Part shown: positions 62,519-64,000 of the stretch, in pieces
Layout of the letters: every line of letters begins with the position of its first letter
Position numbering within the stretch: the first letter of the stretch is position 1
NCBI GenBank assembly: GCA_020634435.1
Contig: JACKBS010000007.1
Span: 186,001 to 250,000 of the forward strand
Length of the DNA stretch: 64,000 nucleotides
DNA from: Ardenticatenaceae bacterium
GTDB lineage: Bacteria; Chloroflexota; Anaerolineae; Promineifilales; Promineifilaceae
Direction: 5' to 3'
The notes under the pieces: generated by a model
The model's database searches: none
What the model was told of the DNA's origin: nothing
Seen by the model: the letters and a program-made list of their open reading frames with translations, nothing else
Translations under genes and position numbers: made by a program

Positions 62519-63532
62519 ATGAACGAGCAAATTGAAGACCTGCTCGCCGTTTATGTGTTAGGTGGGCTGACACCTGATGAGGAAGCCGAGGTTGAGGCAT
62601 ATGTTGCCGCCAATCCTCAGGCAGCCGCGCTTTTGGAAGAGGCATATGCGGCGGCGGCGCTGCTGCCTTACACCGCCCAACCACTGGAACCCTCTGCCGA
62701 AGCCGAGGCCGCGCTGTTTGCCCGCATTGAAGCGGCAAGCAAGCCCCAAACTGCACCAGCGCCCACAGCCAAACGCCCCACGCAAACCAAACCAACCTTT
62801 TGGGACACCATGCGTCACTTTTTTAGCCTGCCCGTTGTTACGGCCGTTGGCCTGGGAACGGCCGTTTTGCTCCTCATCTGGAATCTGTCTCTCAACCAGC
62901 AACTACAAAATTTGAACCAGGATGTGCAGCAGCTTGCCACAGACAACAATGCCCTGCGCACCGATTTTGACACCCTGGCCAACGAAAATCTCAGCCTTAC
63001 TGCCCGGGTCGCTGAGCTCCAAGCTGCCAATCAGGCGTACGAAAACCAGATTGACGACATGGCGAAGAACAATGCCGACCTCATTGCGGCCAACAATAAT
63101 TTACAGGCGGAAGTGGCGGAAACGGCCGTAAAACAAGCCGCCCTTGAAGCAACAATTGCCGAACTGCAAAATGCGCTGGCCACCAATCCTTTTGATTCTC
63201 CCCAAGTGTACGCCGTGACCCTACCAGGCACTGAAGACCAACCCGGCGCTTCCGCTCAATTGGTGATTGACCCGGTTTCCAACACGGCGCTGCTCATCGT
63301 GGATGGTATGCCCGATCTGCCCAATGGTAGTGTCTATCAGGTATTGCTCATTCGCGGCACCGAACACGAAACGGCCGAAACCTTCCGCGTCGATACCCAA
63401 GGCGAGGGCGTGTTGCTCGTCCACTCCACCGAGCCACTGCAATCCTTCGATGCCGTTGGTGTCTCCATCGAGCCGGAAGGTGGCAGCGTCCAGCGTACCG
63501 GTGAAATTGTGCTGCTGGGCGACATCAACTGA
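62519..63532 (+). CDS. Anti-sigma factor, RskA-like
   Basis: This 337-residue membrane protein is co-transcribed with the ECF sigma factor and has a GAGGA site six bases before ATG 62519. The N-terminal region (EDLLAVYVLGGLTPDEEAEVEAYVAANPQ) is the sigma-binding helix bundle. One membrane helix follows (about residues 105-125, VVTAVGLGTAVLLLIW), encoded across two ACGGCCGT copies. A long extracytoplasmic coiled coil (about 127-220) leads to the RskA C-terminal beta domain (about 230-335, VYAVTLPGTEDQPGASAQLVIDP, DGMPDLPNGSVYQVLLIRG). The signal is unknown; the sigma factor should be released by proteolysis of this protein. Confidence 0.88.
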   Translation: MNEQIEDLLAVYVLGGLTPDEEAEVEAYVAANPQAAALLEEAYAAAALLPYTAQPLEPSAEAEAALFARIEAASKPQTAPAPTAKRPTQTKPTFWDTMRHFFSLPVVTAVGLGTAVLLLIWNLSLNQQLQNLNQDVQQLATDNNALRTDFDTLANENLSLTARVAELQAANQAYENQIDDMAKNNADLIAANNNLQAEVAETAVKQAALEATIAELQNALATNPFDSPQVYAVTLPGTEDQPGASAQLVIDPVSNTALLIVDGMPDLPNGSVYQVLLIRGTEHETAETFRVDTQGEGVLLVHSTEPLQSFDAVGVSIEPEGGSVQRTGEIVLLGDIN

Positions 63533-64000
63533 GTAAAACCGTCATTCTGAACGAAGTGAAGAATCCCGCAAGGAGCCAATGGCAAGACCCTTGCATAAAG
63601 CAAAGTATCTCGCACTCTCAAACGGGCGAGATGTTTTGGAAGAACTCAGCAGGACAAGGCAAGTTCAACTGTCATTCTAAAAGCCGCGAAAACCTCACAC
63701 CATCAAGATTTTCAGAGACGCCCCTCCCGGCGTCTCTTTTTTGCCACTTACCCAATTTGATGATTTCCCCAATTCAATAAGTACAAAACCTGAACAACCT
63801 CGTAATTCTTTACAGATTGGCCATTGTGCAAATATTTTGTAGATAATTTGCAAAATTTCGATACATACAAAACAAAACCCGGTTCGTAATTACCAATAGA
63901 TAACCAAAAAGCAGTTTCCAAGAGTTTCACAAATTTAACGGAAAAATTGAGCCCGGCCGGGTCTATTCCCCCTGCCTGCTCATAACAATCAGACTCAATG
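63533..64000. other. Right-end non-coding region
   Basis: These 468 bases follow the anti-sigma gene to the window edge. They hold a GTCATTCTGAACGAAGTGAAG-type segment at 63541-63567 with a decayed second copy near 63669, a small TCTCGC/GCGAGA hairpin near 63610, and a clear terminator at 63714-63742. After 63745 the DNA is AT-rich and I see no gene on either strand. Confidence 0.6.
63714..63742 (+). terminator. Terminator downstream of the sigma/anti-sigma pair
   Basis: AGAGACGCC (63714-63722) pairs with GGCGTCTCT (63729-63737) across a six-base loop, followed by TTTTT. Confidence 0.9.

Overview
The window is a dense, intact piece of a bacterial chromosome. It carries about 54 protein genes, one tRNA gene and one riboswitch. 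I saw no rRNA, CRISPR array, insertion sequence or prophage. The gene content points to the phylum Chloroflexota, probably the Anaerolineae/Promineifilum side. The reasons are an FMN-riboswitch-controlled RibXY-type riboflavin ABC transporter, a tungsten-type aldehyde ferredoxin oxidoreductase, lipoprotein-rich secretion, subtilases with glycine/aromatic C-terminal repeats, secreted proteins ending in a V-Y-L-P motif, and an alpha-beta fused glycyl-tRNA synthetase. This placement is inference; no rRNA is present to confirm it.

Layout. 1-6.4 kb: end of an oxidoreductase, a TauE/SafE permease, a small acidic membrane protein, birA, an S1-domain protein and ftsK. 6.5-15.7 kb: one leftward sugar-uptake and sensing unit, made of a YtfQRT-YjfF-type ABC importer, a second YtfQ-like lipoprotein and a YesM/YesN-type two-component system. 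Two identical GTTAACGTTAAC palindromes lie upstream. 15.9-22.9 kb: membrane protein, TAP-like hydrolase, ctaA, a DUF72 protein, an esterase with an apparent frameshift, RidA, a 57-residue membrane protein too short for most gene callers, and a CoA-binding protein. 23.0-26.1 kb: promoter, FMN riboswitch, terminator and the riboflavin ABC transporter. 26.1-31 kb: a DUF4349 lipoprotein, a phosphoesterase, tsaE-tsaB-rimI and a nucleotide-sugar epimerase. 31-42.6 kb: two sensor kinases, two subtilases with different hexapeptide repeats and a giant Ser/Thr kinase-ATPase-TPR protein. 43-47.8 kb: dnaX, ybaB, recR, tRNA-Gln, an HNH protein, a short GlmU-like enzyme and cdd. 48-51.5 kb: aldehyde ferredoxin oxidoreductase, a small unknown protein, MoaD and a protoglobin-MoaD fusion. 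51.5-58.6 kb: a possible iron-sulfur HhH protein, SH3 lipoprotein, lamin-tail/metallo-beta-lactamase protein, a TraB/GumN-like protein, recO and a delta-60 repeat protein. 58.8-63.5 kb: glyQS and an ECF sigma/anti-sigma pair.

Two genome-wide signals cut across the genes. First, the 8-base palindrome ACGGCCGT occurs about 100 times by hand count, where one or two would be expected. It sits inside genes in all reading frames, like the HIP1 palindrome of cyanobacteria. Second, a family of AT-rich intergenic inverted repeats (GGTAATTGAGTAATT-style units and their complement) recurs at 4.1, 6.4, 23.2, 25.3 and 49.9 kb, with related designs at 19.3 and 44.6 kb. One copy forms the variable arm of the FMN riboswitch. 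All coordinates and motifs were read by eye; family names rest on recognised motifs, not database searches.
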